The notes: generated by a model not told the origin, from the sequence alone. A DNA stretch of 42,316 bases from Chitinophaga pinensis (GCA_945870105.1 CAMBRL010000014.1:1-42316); one strand, 5' to 3'; counted from the stretch's first letter, positions 19,046-27,777 are shown. A program made the numbers and translations.

Positions 19046-19065
19046 TGTATGACAGCTATCATAGA
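19046..19065 (+). promoter_or_regulatory. Inverted-repeat operator TGTATGAC-AGCT-ATCATAGA plus -7 element TACATTTC (19085-19092)
   Basis: ATGAC-N4-ATCAT with a 7/8 TAnnTTTG match 19 nt downstream; upstream of qNOR. Confidence 0.7.
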
Positions 19066-19112
19066 ATGGTGATATAATGTGTATTACATTTCTCACCGCA
19101 AATTTTCAGTTT

Positions 19113-21407
19113 ATGAAAAAGGAAAATGATTTTCTCTCATTTATGATGAACCCAAAGAATTGGTGGGTTCCACTTTCAGTAATTTTTGTAATAAGTTTTG
19201 GAGGTGTTTTTATGATAGGTTGGGAAACCTATAATGATGCACCACCCATCGGTGATTTTAAAAACAAAAATGGGGAGCTTATTTTTAGTAGTGAAGATAT
19301 TGTTGAAGGGCAGAAAGTATTTCAGCAATATGGTTTGATGGATTATGGAAGTATGTTTGGTGACGGTGGTCTTCGGGGTTCCGATTTTACAGCTGAAGCG
19401 CTGCATAACATTACCCTTTCCATGCGTTTATATTATGCAGATTCAATTGGCAATGATGCAGCAGAAGTACTAGTAAAAAAAGAACTAAAAGAAAATACAT
19501 ATATTAAAGAAAAAAACTCCGTAAAGCTTTCATCTGCGGGAATAAAGGGATATTCAGATTTAATAATTTATTATCAGGATTTTTTTTACACTAAACAGAT
19601 AAAATCGGAAGGTGCTATTACCCGCGTTTTTATTCCCGACACCAGTTCCATAAAAAATTTAGCAGCATTTTTTTATTGGGGAGCTTGGGTTTGCGCAGCC
19701 GAACGCCCGGGAGAAGATTACAGCTATACCCATAACTGGCCTTTTGACAAAGAAGCAGGAAATTATCCAAGCCACAGTGTTATCTTATGGAGTGTATTAG
19801 GATTATTTGGATTTATACTGGGGCTTTGTGCTGTTCTTTATTTCTATTCTCAATTTGAACAATTAAATATTGAAGCCTATACTAAAAATGCAGTGCCGCT
19901 TATTACCGCCAACACTATAATAGAATTTAAGCCATCACCCTCTCAAAAGGCTGCGTTTAAATTTTTGTTTGCAGGTGTATTACTGTTTTTTGTGCAGGTA
20001 GTTTGCGGGATATTAACAGTTCATGATTTCGTTGGCTTGTTTGATTTGTTTGGCATTAACTGGGCAACATTAATTCCCTTTGTTATTGCCCGTAGCTGGC
20101 ATGTTCAGTTATCAGTATTCTGGATTTCGGCATGTTGGATTGGAGCTTCTCTTTTTGTGCTTCCCTTAATTTCAAAGCAAGAGATTAAAGGGCAGAAACA
20201 GTGGGTGAATTTATTGTTCTGGTTAACACTTGCAGTTGTTCTGTTTTCGTTCATCGGCATATACCTCGGACCTTTGGGATTAGCCGGAAAAAACTGGCAC
20301 TGGCTTGGTCACCAGGGTTGGGAGTTTGTGGAGATGGGAAAGCTATACCAATACGGTTTGCTGCTGGTTTTTATGATTTGGGCATTTGTAATTTATCGCG
20401 GATTAAAACCTGCTTTGGTAAAAAATAAACCTTGGAGTTTGCCAAACTGGCTTATTTATACTGTGGTGTGTGTGTTATGTTTATTCTTTTCCGGTTTTGT
20501 AGCCAGTCCCGAAACAAATTTTGTAATTGCCGACTTTTGGCGTTGGTGTGTGGTACACATGTGGGTAGAGGCTTTTTTTGAAGTTTTTGCCACCGTCATA
20601 ATCGGATATTTTATGGTGCTCATGGGCTTGGTAAGCAAGCAAGCTACAGAGCGTGTAATTTACATTGCAGCTATTTTGTTCTTAGGATCTGGGTTGCTGG
20701 GTATTTCACATAACTTTTACTGGAATGCAAAGCCGGTTGCCACAATGGCATTAGGCAGTATCTTTTCTACCCTGCAGGTTGTTCCGCTTATTTTGCTATC
20801 TCTTGAAGCATGGCGTTTCAGAAGGCTGCCCGATTTTATTAATGGAAAGAATGGCGCAAAACAATTTGCCATGAATGATATCTTTCTTTTTTTGGTGGGT
20901 GTAAACTTCTGGAATTTTTTTGGTGCGGGAGTGTTTGGGTTGATTATCAATTTACCGGTTGTAAATTATTTTGAACATGGAACCTATCTCACCGTCAATC
21001 ATGGACATGCTGCATTGATGGGTGTTTACGGAAACCTTTCAATTGCAGTTGTTCTGTTTTGCTCAAAACTTTTAATTAATAACAACCAGTGGAATGAACA
21101 GTTGATGCGCATTGTTTTCTGGTCGCTGAATATTGGATTAGCATTGATGGTTTTACTTGATTTATTTCCTGCAGGTATTTACCAGTTAAATGCAGTTCTT
21201 AAAAATGGATTTTGGTATGGCAGATCACAAGAGTTCTTAAGCACAGAATTATTCCAGTCGCTCACTTGGCTAAGGATAATAGGTGGTTCTATTTTCTTTT
21301 TGTCAGGAGTATTGCCTTTAATCTATTTTATTGTTTCAAGAACAAACGATTTAAAAAATGCAACAACTGTATCGGATTTTAATGCAGAAAACTCTTTTGA
21401 AAAGTAA
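19113..21407 (+). CDS. norZ: Quinol-dependent nitric oxide reductase (qNOR)
   Basis: N-terminal NorC-like extension fused to NorB; RSWHVQLSVFWISACWIGASLFVLP, WRWCVVHMWVEAFFEVFATVIIGYF, GISHNFYWNAKP, LTVNHGHAALMGVYGN. Start at 19113 favoured because 19077 is upstream of the predicted -7 element. Confidence 0.95.
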   Translation: MKKENDFLSFMMNPKNWWVPLSVIFVISFGGVFMIGWETYNDAPPIGDFKNKNGELIFSSEDIVEGQKVFQQYGLMDYGSMFGDGGLRGSDFTAEALHNITLSMRLYYADSIGNDAAEVLVKKELKENTYIKEKNSVKLSSAGIKGYSDLIIYYQDFFYTKQIKSEGAITRVFIPDTSSIKNLAAFFYWGAWVCAAERPGEDYSYTHNWPFDKEAGNYPSHSVILWSVLGLFGFILGLCAVLYFYSQFEQLNIEAYTKNAVPLITANTIIEFKPSPSQKAAFKFLFAGVLLFFVQVVCGILTVHDFVGLFDLFGINWATLIPFVIARSWHVQLSVFWISACWIGASLFVLPLISKQEIKGQKQWVNLLFWLTLAVVLFSFIGIYLGPLGLAGKNWHWLGHQGWEFVEMGKLYQYGLLLVFMIWAFVIYRGLKPALVKNKPWSLPNWLIYTVVCVLCLFFSGFVASPETNFVIADFWRWCVVHMWVEAFFEVFATVIIGYFMVLMGLVSKQATERVIYIAAILFLGSGLLGISHNFYWNAKPVATMALGSIFSTLQVVPLILLSLEAWRFRRLPDFINGKNGAKQFAMNDIFLFLVGVNFWNFFGAGVFGLIINLPVVNYFEHGTYLTVNHGHAALMGVYGNLSIAVVLFCSKLLINNNQWNEQLMRIVFWSLNIGLALMVLLDLFPAGIYQLNAVLKNGFWYGRSQEFLSTELFQSLTWLRIIGGSIFFLSGVLPLIYFIVSRTNDLKNATTVSDFNAENSFEK

Positions 21408-21477
21408 TTTGAAATGAACTATTACATTTTGAAGTTGTTTAAACTTAATTGAATAAATTTGGTGAGAAAATAATTAC

Positions 21478-22923
21478 ATGAATGTATTACTGACAGGAGC
21501 AAATGGGTATATCGGCATGCGCCTTCTTCCGATATTAGTTGAGGCCGGACACAAAGTAACCTGTGTTGTAAGAGACTTGAATAGGTTTAATCCTATTGCA
21601 GGACTTAGAAATAAAGTAAATATAGTTGAATATGATTTTATAGGAAAGCAGGAGCCACAGGAAGTTTTTAATAACTTAAATATTGATGTTGCGTTCTTTC
21701 TTATTCACTCTCTGCGCGACAAGCATTCTTTATTAGAAGAATATGAACGAAAATCTGCTGTAAGGTTTGTTCAGGTTGCACGATATATTAACACTAAACA
21801 AATAATTTTTTTAGGCGGAATTACTAATCAGCCTAATCTTTCGCCACATCTCAAGGCAAGAAAATCAGTAAGAGAGATTCTCCAATTATCCGGTATTCCG
21901 TACACAATATTTGAAGCAGGTATTATTGTTGGTTCAGGTAGCGCATCATTTGAAATCATCCGCGATCTTGTTGAGAAACTCCCTTTATTGATTGTTCCAA
22001 GATGGATTAATTCAAAATGCCAGCCCATTGCTGTTCGCAATGTTATAAACTATCTGGTGGGTAGCATGCTGCTTGAAAAAACTTATAACAAAACCTTTGA
22101 AATTGGAGGCCCTGAGGTGCTTACCTACAAACAAATGCTGGAAGAGTTTGCAAGAGTTAGAGGAATTAAAGCACGTATTATTTATTTCCCTTTAATTACA
22201 ACACGTTTCTCAGCCTTATGGTTGTATTTTACTACTTCAGTTAATTACACCATTGCCCGTCATCTTACCGAGAGTTTAAAAAATGATGTAGTATGCAAAG
22301 ATTTCAGTATTCGCGAAATTATTCATCAGGAATTATTTACCTACCATGAAGCAATTAACCTTGCTATAACTATGATTGCACAAAACATGGTAATTTCTAG
22401 CTGGAGAGAAGCCGCCACTGCCAGTTTAAACAGATTAGATATTAATGATTATATCCATGTTCCTGCCTATGGATGTTTTTATGATCGCAAATGGATTGAA
22501 ATTGATAAAGATAAAGTAGAAGAAGTAGCATATCGTTTCTTTGAAATAGGAGGAAAGCATGGTTGGTATTATGCTGATACATTATGGCGGCTAAGAGGTT
22601 TAATCGATAAATTAGTTGGAGGTGTTGGAATCCAAAGAGGTAGAAGAAGTGATATTGATCTTAAAGCCGGTGATGTACTGGATTTATGGAGAGTATTATT
22701 GGTTGACAGAAAAAAGCACCGCTTATTATTGTTTGCAGAAATGAAACTGCCGGGTGATGCATGGCTGGAGTTTTCAATTGTTGAAAATAATAATCGTGCA
22801 ATTTTAAAACAAACAGCAACTTTTCGTCCTATAGGTATTTGGGGCAGGCTTTATTGGTATTCAATGCTTCCTTTTCATTTTTTTATTTTCAGGAATATGA
22901 TACGGCTGATTGCAGGAAAATAA
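21478..22923 (+). CDS. SDR/NmrA-like NAD(P)-binding protein with C-terminal DUF2867
   Basis: MNVLLTGANGYIGMRLLPILVEAGHKV; C-terminal GGVGIQRGRRSDIDLKAGDVLDLWRVLL...GDAWLEFSI. Confidence 0.85.
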   Translation: MNVLLTGANGYIGMRLLPILVEAGHKVTCVVRDLNRFNPIAGLRNKVNIVEYDFIGKQEPQEVFNNLNIDVAFFLIHSLRDKHSLLEEYERKSAVRFVQVARYINTKQIIFLGGITNQPNLSPHLKARKSVREILQLSGIPYTIFEAGIIVGSGSASFEIIRDLVEKLPLLIVPRWINSKCQPIAVRNVINYLVGSMLLEKTYNKTFEIGGPEVLTYKQMLEEFARVRGIKARIIYFPLITTRFSALWLYFTTSVNYTIARHLTESLKNDVVCKDFSIREIIHQELFTYHEAINLAITMIAQNMVISSWREAATASLNRLDINDYIHVPAYGCFYDRKWIEIDKDKVEEVAYRFFEIGGKHGWYYADTLWRLRGLIDKLVGGVGIQRGRRSDIDLKAGDVLDLWRVLLVDRKKHRLLLFAEMKLPGDAWLEFSIVENNNRAILKQTATFRPIGIWGRLYWYSMLPFHFFIFRNMIRLIAGK

Positions 22924-22944
22924 TAGTTTCACGAGACTAAACTT

Positions 22945-23067
22945 TTAATCGGGATCTGTAAAATCAGAATTTGTAATAAAGGTATTATCGGTGAGCGTTT
23001 TGAGAAAAGTCACCAAATCATCTTTTTCCTGTTGGGTTAATTGCAAATCTATTTTTTCCTCCGGTTT
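22945..23067 (-). pseudogene. Remnant of the C-terminus of a MauG/di-haem peroxidase gene
   Basis: Reverse strand KPEEKIDLQLTQQEKDDLVTFLKTLTDNTFITNSDFTDPD-stop, near-duplicate of the 3' end of the 23772-24845 gene. Confidence 0.8.
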
Positions 23068-23290
23068 GTTGCATGAAAATTTATTTTTCAAACTATAACG
23101 GCCTTTATAGTTTTTTGCTTTAAGAGTGTTTAAGATTTGCCAAATCTGAACAAAAGAATGACGAATATCAAGGAATGTTTTTTGAAAGACAAAGCTGTTT
23201 TGCGCATTATACTACCAGAATAATTGAGCTGCCTCACCCTGGCGTGTCAGGAAGTAACAACTCACGCCAATTACTATCCATTGAACTGCA

Positions 23291-23560
23291 AAGGTGCATC
23301 AGCTCAACTGAGCCGGTTCACCTTAACGCTTCAAGGTGCATCGGCTGGCTTCGGTTGGTTCACCTTAACGCTTCAAGGTGCATCGGCTGGCTTCGGTTGG
23401 TTCGCCTTAACGCTTTAAGGTGCATCGGCTGGCTTCGGTTAGTTCACCTTAACGCTTTAAGGTGCATCGGCTGGCTTCGGTTGCTTCACCTTAACGCTTT
23501 AGGGTACATCAGTTGGCTTCAGCCGCTTCACCTTGTCAGCCACAGGTGCATCAACTCAAA
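23291..23560. repeat. Tandem array 2: seven 42-bp-spaced units (AAGGTGCATCGGCTGGCTTCGGTTGGTTCACCTTAACGCTTC)
   Basis: AAGGTGCATC-like starts at 23291, 23333, 23375, 23417, 23459, 23501 and 23543, exactly 42 bp apart; AAGGTG...CACCTT inverted pair in most units; last unit partial. Confidence 0.95.
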
Positions 23561-23771
23561 AAAAGTGATAAACACCAAGCATGAAACACCTCACCACCCT
23601 GCAACTGCTGCTGCAACTGCCGCTTTTACTGCCGCTGCTGCTGCTGCCACTATTCTCTTTCTAACTTTCAACGCCTGCAACAAAGGAGTTTATTTGTTCC
23701 GTATTACAGGGGGAGGAAAAATAATATCGGCTGGTAAGTTTGTTAAGATGTAATAACTGGCGTAAACAAAC

Positions 23772-24845
23772 TCAGTTGGGGTTAGTAAATGCGGGGTTAG
23801 TGATGTAGGATGTATCGGTAAGTGTTTTGAGAAAAGCAACCAAATCATCTTTTTCCTGTTGGGTTAGTTGCAAACCGTATTCTTTTCCGGGCTTGGTCAT
23901 AATGGGGTCAACGGTGGGGGAGCGTTTTACGCCTGAGTTGTAAAACTCAACCACTTCTTCCAATGTGGCAAAGCGTGCATCGTGCATGTAGGGCGCGGTA
24001 AGTTCAATGTTACGTAAGGTGGAGGAGATAAATTTTCCCATGTCGTTTGAATCGTTGGTTACAATAAATCTACCCTGATTATTTCCTGTAAAAATGGAAT
24101 CGTTACCGTTGTTGCGGGGTTCATTGTCGGTAAATAATGCGCTGCCGTGGCAGTGGAAGCAATCGCCTTTTTCGGTGTTGAAAATGATGTAGCCGTTTAT
24201 TTCGCTGGGGCTTAATTGTATTTCGTGGCGGGTATATTGGTCAAAACGCGAGTTGGCTGATATGAGTGTGCGCAGAAACTGGGCAAGTGCATAACTGATA
24301 TAATGGTGGCGGTCTTGCATGGAAACTTCTGTTATATCAATGCCGAATGCATTTTCAAACAGTTCGGGGTATTGGGGATGGTTTTTCAGGCGTTCAAGCA
24401 GGGTGTCGTTGTTGGTGTTCAGAAATACATTTCCTTCTGCAAGGTCGGCAAGGGGAATGTGGTCGAGCTGATGTTCTCCTCCGAACCAGAGGTAATTGCT
24501 TTTCCAGCCCAGGTTAATATGGGGCAATACATTATTTCCGGTAGGTCCTATTATAGGAACTGAAAACGACAGTTCCTGAAAGTGGCATGATGAGCAGGAG
24601 CGTGCGTTCATGCTCAGGATGGGATCGTAATAGAGTTTGCGACCCAGTGCCACGCCTTCTACGCTGGTAGGATTATAAGCGGGGATTGGCATTGGGGGAA
24701 AGCCCTGCGGAATAATAAGGTTGTAAGGGGTTATAGTAAAATCGTTAACGGGCGTTTTATCTTTTGTGCAACCTTCCGCAAGTAACAGCGCCATAGCTAT
24801 AATGGAGCCTACTGTAATTATGTGTTTATTGAATAGAGAATACAT
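23772..24845 (-). CDS. Di-haem cytochrome c peroxidase / MauG-MbnH-like lipoprotein
   Basis: Lipobox LLAEGCTK; CSSCH and CFHCH; TLRNIELTAPYMHDARFATLEEVVEFYNSG. Confidence 0.88.
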   Translation of the reverse strand: MYSLFNKHIITVGSIIAMALLLAEGCTKDKTPVNDFTITPYNLIIPQGFPPMPIPAYNPTSVEGVALGRKLYYDPILSMNARSCSSCHFQELSFSVPIIGPTGNNVLPHINLGWKSNYLWFGGEHQLDHIPLADLAEGNVFLNTNNDTLLERLKNHPQYPELFENAFGIDITEVSMQDRHHYISYALAQFLRTLISANSRFDQYTRHEIQLSPSEINGYIIFNTEKGDCFHCHGSALFTDNEPRNNGNDSIFTGNNQGRFIVTNDSNDMGKFISSTLRNIELTAPYMHDARFATLEEVVEFYNSGVKRSPTVDPIMTKPGKEYGLQLTQQEKDDLVAFLKTLTDTSYITNPAFTNPN

Positions 24846-25542
24846 CGGCTCCGTTTGCGGCTACTAATGCCATACCTGTTGCATTTCCCATGGTATAACT
24901 TAAACTGTCGAGGTTAAGGGTAACCGGATTTCTGAACCATTCATTCAGATTCATGTTGAGGTTAAAAGAATTGTTATCTGCTTTGACCTCAAAAAGGTGG
25001 TCGAGTTCAATGTTAACGGATGAAATATTTGTTCCCCTGTGTATTGCAAATCCATCTTCCTGCCCTGTGTTGTTGGTAAAATGGCCTTCAAATTTCATGA
25101 AGTGATATCCGCCACCCATTTGGTCGGGCCAGGCCATGTTGTTATTAACTATTATGTTAGGTAAACCATTGGTAATATTTTGCGCAGGACTTAATCCGAC
25201 TACAAATGAAACACGATTATAATTACCCATTGGTAATTCTGGAATATGAATAGTATTGGTTAAAGCATCGTTGGCATCTATGTAATAAATGCCTTCATCG
25301 GTATAATCGCTGCCATCTGCGTTATAAAAAATAAAGTTGGAAAGGTAGTAACGCAACGTAGTAACCTCATAAGGATTTCCTGCTTCATTGGTATAACTAA
25401 ACATGTTGTATTGCAGTGCCTGCACATCAACCTGATGGGATATATTAACATTAAACATTGCGGTGTTGCATACATCTCCTTTTTCATTCATACATGAAGA
25501 AAGGAATACTAAAACTGAAAGAAAGAAGAAAGGTGTTTTCAT
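24826..25542 (-). CDS. MbnP-family copper-associated lipoprotein
   Basis: MKTPFFFLSVLVFLSSC lipobox; VTTLRYYLSNFIFYNADG; MAWPDQMGGGYHFMKFEGHF; overlaps the start of the di-haem peroxidase. Confidence 0.82.
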   Translation of the reverse strand: MKTPFFFLSVLVFLSSCMNEKGDVCNTAMFNVNISHQVDVQALQYNMFSYTNEAGNPYEVTTLRYYLSNFIFYNADGSDYTDEGIYYIDANDALTNTIHIPELPMGNYNRVSFVVGLSPAQNITNGLPNIIVNNNMAWPDQMGGGYHFMKFEGHFTNNTGQEDGFAIHRGTNISSVNIELDHLFEVKADNNSFNLNMNLNEWFRNPVTLNLDSLSYTMGNATGMALVAANGADVFSIQ

Positions 25543-25581
25543 TGTTTTTTTATGCAAAGTAATTCACTATACAGAGCACAA

Positions 25582-25601
25582 ACAATGACGATGGTCATGT
25601 T
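25582..25601 (-). promoter_or_regulatory. Inverted-repeat operator ACAATGAC-GATG-GTCATGTT plus -7 element TTACTTTG (minus strand, 25555-25562)
   Basis: ATGAC-N4-GTCAT with a 7/8 TAnnTTTG match 19 nt downstream on the minus strand. Confidence 0.7.
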
Positions 25602-25632
25602 AATAATGTAATTTGCTTCAGCTATTTCTGAT

Positions 25633-26952
25633 CTATTTTATGGTAATCAATTTTCTCAGAGCTGGTAAAACCACCATCAGCATTCCTACAAGAATTCCTA
25701 TGCCTGCAAAAACAAATATGGCAAGAACAGGTGCTATCTTTTGCATAATTTCCTGAAAGGATAATTTGTTTTCTGCTGTGTAATATCCTTTTGCTATCCC
25801 TGCTACAACAAGGCTAATGAAGAATATGAGCAAACCTATATTAACTATCCAAAAACCCCAACGGATTAGTTTGCCTGATTTATCATTGAAATTTTGATCA
25901 GACACCTGTTGAATAATCAGAAAGCAGGAACTAATCAGTATCATTGTGTTGATGCCTATTGTGCTGCCCATAGCGTGGGCAACGGTAATATGAGTGCCAT
26001 GTGTATAAATGTTTACAGCAGGTATTGAAATAAGCAAAGCCAGAATAAGGTTGATAAAAATCCACACATCTGCAGCTATCATAAAACGATAGGGAATGTT
26101 GCCGAAATTTATTTTTGCCTGTTGCATAGTGCTTTTGAAACTCCATATTATTTTAGCGAGTATGAGCAATTCGGTCATACTGATGAAATATGCAAAGTGC
26201 CGTATCCAGGGGGCTGAGGGAACAATGTAGATATGGTGTGCCCAGCCAAACATTAGGTTGGTAAGGCCAAGTAGATACATAAGAAATGACAAACGCGAAA
26301 GTGCTACTTTAGTATCGCCACTTAGTTTTTCCATTACAAAAATGGCTGTGCCGTAAACCAGCATATTCCATGAACCAACCAATGCGCCATATGATTTCCA
26401 CTGAACGGTTAATTCCCTAACCACATTATCGCGAAAATAAGGCAGCAGCCATAGATATGATTCTGAGAATGTGAAAAGGAAAAAGAAAATGCCCGTTGCC
26501 CACATCCACAGGTAAACCGGCCAGGGCTCTTTCTTTTTTACCACCGTTTTAAAATAGTTGAAGCCAAACAGTATCCATCCAATTATGATTGGTATTGCCA
26601 GCAGGGGCGGAAACTCCCAGTATTCTCTGCCACCGAACTTCCCCATTATATAGCTTGCTATAATAAGCAGCCCGGTTATAATAAAAAGAGCAAAGTGTAT
26701 CCGGGGCAATCGTTTTGAATATAAAGTAAGATTGCAGTGGTTAGGAAGGTAATAATAAATACCACCCACAGCAGCCGAAAATATCCATGCCACCACCAGC
26801 GACACATGCAGCGGCCGGCTTTTAAAAAAAGGCAGCACCTCAAAAAATCCAGGGAAAATAAATTGCAAGCCGCTGATAGTCCCGAAAAAAATACCCAGCA
26901 ACAACGCCAGTAAACCAGTAATGATAAAAAGTATGCCTGTAGATTTATTCAT
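25633..26952 (-). CDS. norB: NorB-like catalytic subunit of NO reductase, with variant ligand motifs
   Basis: RPLHVSLVVAWIFSAAVGGIYYYLP, GWAHHIYIVPSAPW, IYTHGTHITVAHAMGSTIGINTMIL; directly downstream of norC. Confidence 0.8.
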   Translation of the reverse strand: MNKSTGILFIITGLLALLLGIFFGTISGLQFIFPGFFEVLPFFKSRPLHVSLVVAWIFSAAVGGIYYYLPNHCNLTLYSKRLPRIHFALFIITGLLIIASYIMGKFGGREYWEFPPLLAIPIIIGWILFGFNYFKTVVKKKEPWPVYLWMWATGIFFFLFTFSESYLWLLPYFRDNVVRELTVQWKSYGALVGSWNMLVYGTAIFVMEKLSGDTKVALSRLSFLMYLLGLTNLMFGWAHHIYIVPSAPWIRHFAYFISMTELLILAKIIWSFKSTMQQAKINFGNIPYRFMIAADVWIFINLILALLISIPAVNIYTHGTHITVAHAMGSTIGINTMILISSCFLIIQQVSDQNFNDKSGKLIRWGFWIVNIGLLIFFISLVVAGIAKGYYTAENKLSFQEIMQKIAPVLAIFVFAGIGILVGMLMVVLPALRKLITIK

Positions 26953-26953
26953 T

Positions 26954-27376
26954 CTAATGTTTGATTAACTCCACCGTTCCGTCTGCATTAATACTAAAAT
27001 CACGCACAGGCGATATTCCTGTTTTGTCAACATAGGTAAGGTATGCAATAAGAGCGTTTATTTCTTCATCTGATAAATTAAAGTTGGGCATTTTTTGTGT
27101 TCCTGTTTTTAAAAAGGCACGGGCAAGCAGTTCTCCTTTCCCTTTTGTTGATATAACATTGGTAAGATCCGGCCCCATGTATCCGCCCAATCCATAAAGT
27201 TGATGACAGGCGGTGCAGTTGTATTTCTGGTAAAGTAGTTTACCTTGTTTGGCTTCTGCGGTAAGGTATGCTGTGCCTTTATCTTCATCAGTGGCATGGG
27301 TTAATACTATTGCTGTGTAGATGATAAAAGATGTAAATAAACTCCAGAATAATAAGCGCTTTTGTAACGGTTTCAT
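26954..27376 (-). CDS. norC: NorC-type membrane-anchored cytochrome c
   Basis: N-terminal TM anchor; GKLLYQKYNCTACHQLYGLGGYMGPDLTNV; KMPNFNLSDEEINALIAYL. Confidence 0.9.
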   Translation of the reverse strand: MKPLQKRLLFWSLFTSFIIYTAIVLTHATDEDKGTAYLTAEAKQGKLLYQKYNCTACHQLYGLGGYMGPDLTNVISTKGKGELLARAFLKTGTQKMPNFNLSDEEINALIAYLTYVDKTGISPVRDFSINADGTVELIKH

Positions 27377-27446
27377 AGTACTGTGTTTGTTGTAAAACTA
27401 TTGTTTTTGCAACAAAAAGTAAATAACCGCTCAATATTTTTTTTGA

Positions 27447-27466
27447 ACTATGAGCGTAATCATAGT
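27447..27466 (-). promoter_or_regulatory. Inverted-repeat operator ACTATGAG-CGTA-ATCATAGT
   Basis: One mismatch between arms; upstream of norCB; -7 element at the expected position is weak (GTTATTTA). Confidence 0.6.
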
Positions 27467-27580
27467 TTAAGGGGTTGAGGTCGCTTTTCTTTGACACCCA
27501 GAAAAATATGTTGATGGTTATTTTAGGAATAACTAAAAAAGGTAACACAGTAAAGGCGAGTAGTTTTTTGTGGTAAAAAA

Positions 27581-27642
27581 TGAGGCGGGAGGTTAAAGCA
27601 AACCAAAACTCTGGGTAGGGTAGTGATTGCTTTCCCGCCTCA
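27581..27642. repeat. Long imperfect inverted repeat / hairpin
   Basis: TGAGGCGGGA (27581-27590) / TCCCGCCTCA (27633-27642), plus inner AAGCAA/TTGCTT separated by a small bulge. Confidence 0.6.
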
Positions 27643-27777
27643 GCTCGCTAAAAGAAAACGATTTCAAACATTTTAGTTGTAGCCTAAACAGTTTCTAAAA
27701 ATAATGTATTTATCTTTTCTGTCATAGTTTTTTGCATTCAGATGATTTTTCTTTGTCCGCAAAAACAAACTTAAACC

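Noticed and set aside
4525-23560. CRISPR array
   Set aside because: Units are similar along their whole length with no unique spacers, period 42 is too short, and no cas genes are present.
23175-23753. 192-aa ORF across array 2 as a repeat protein
   Set aside because: It starts in sequence antisense to the peroxidase-remnant region and ends in a CTG/GCTGCC-rich simple sequence; no signal peptide or conserved fold.
22945-25601. Insertion sequence or transposon explaining array 2 and the duplicated tail
   Set aside because: No transposase ORF, terminal inverted repeats or target-site duplication could be identified in the window.
27288-27548. Minus-strand 86-aa ORF upstream of norC
   Set aside because: Overlaps norC out of frame and spans the predicted norC operator; not protein-like.
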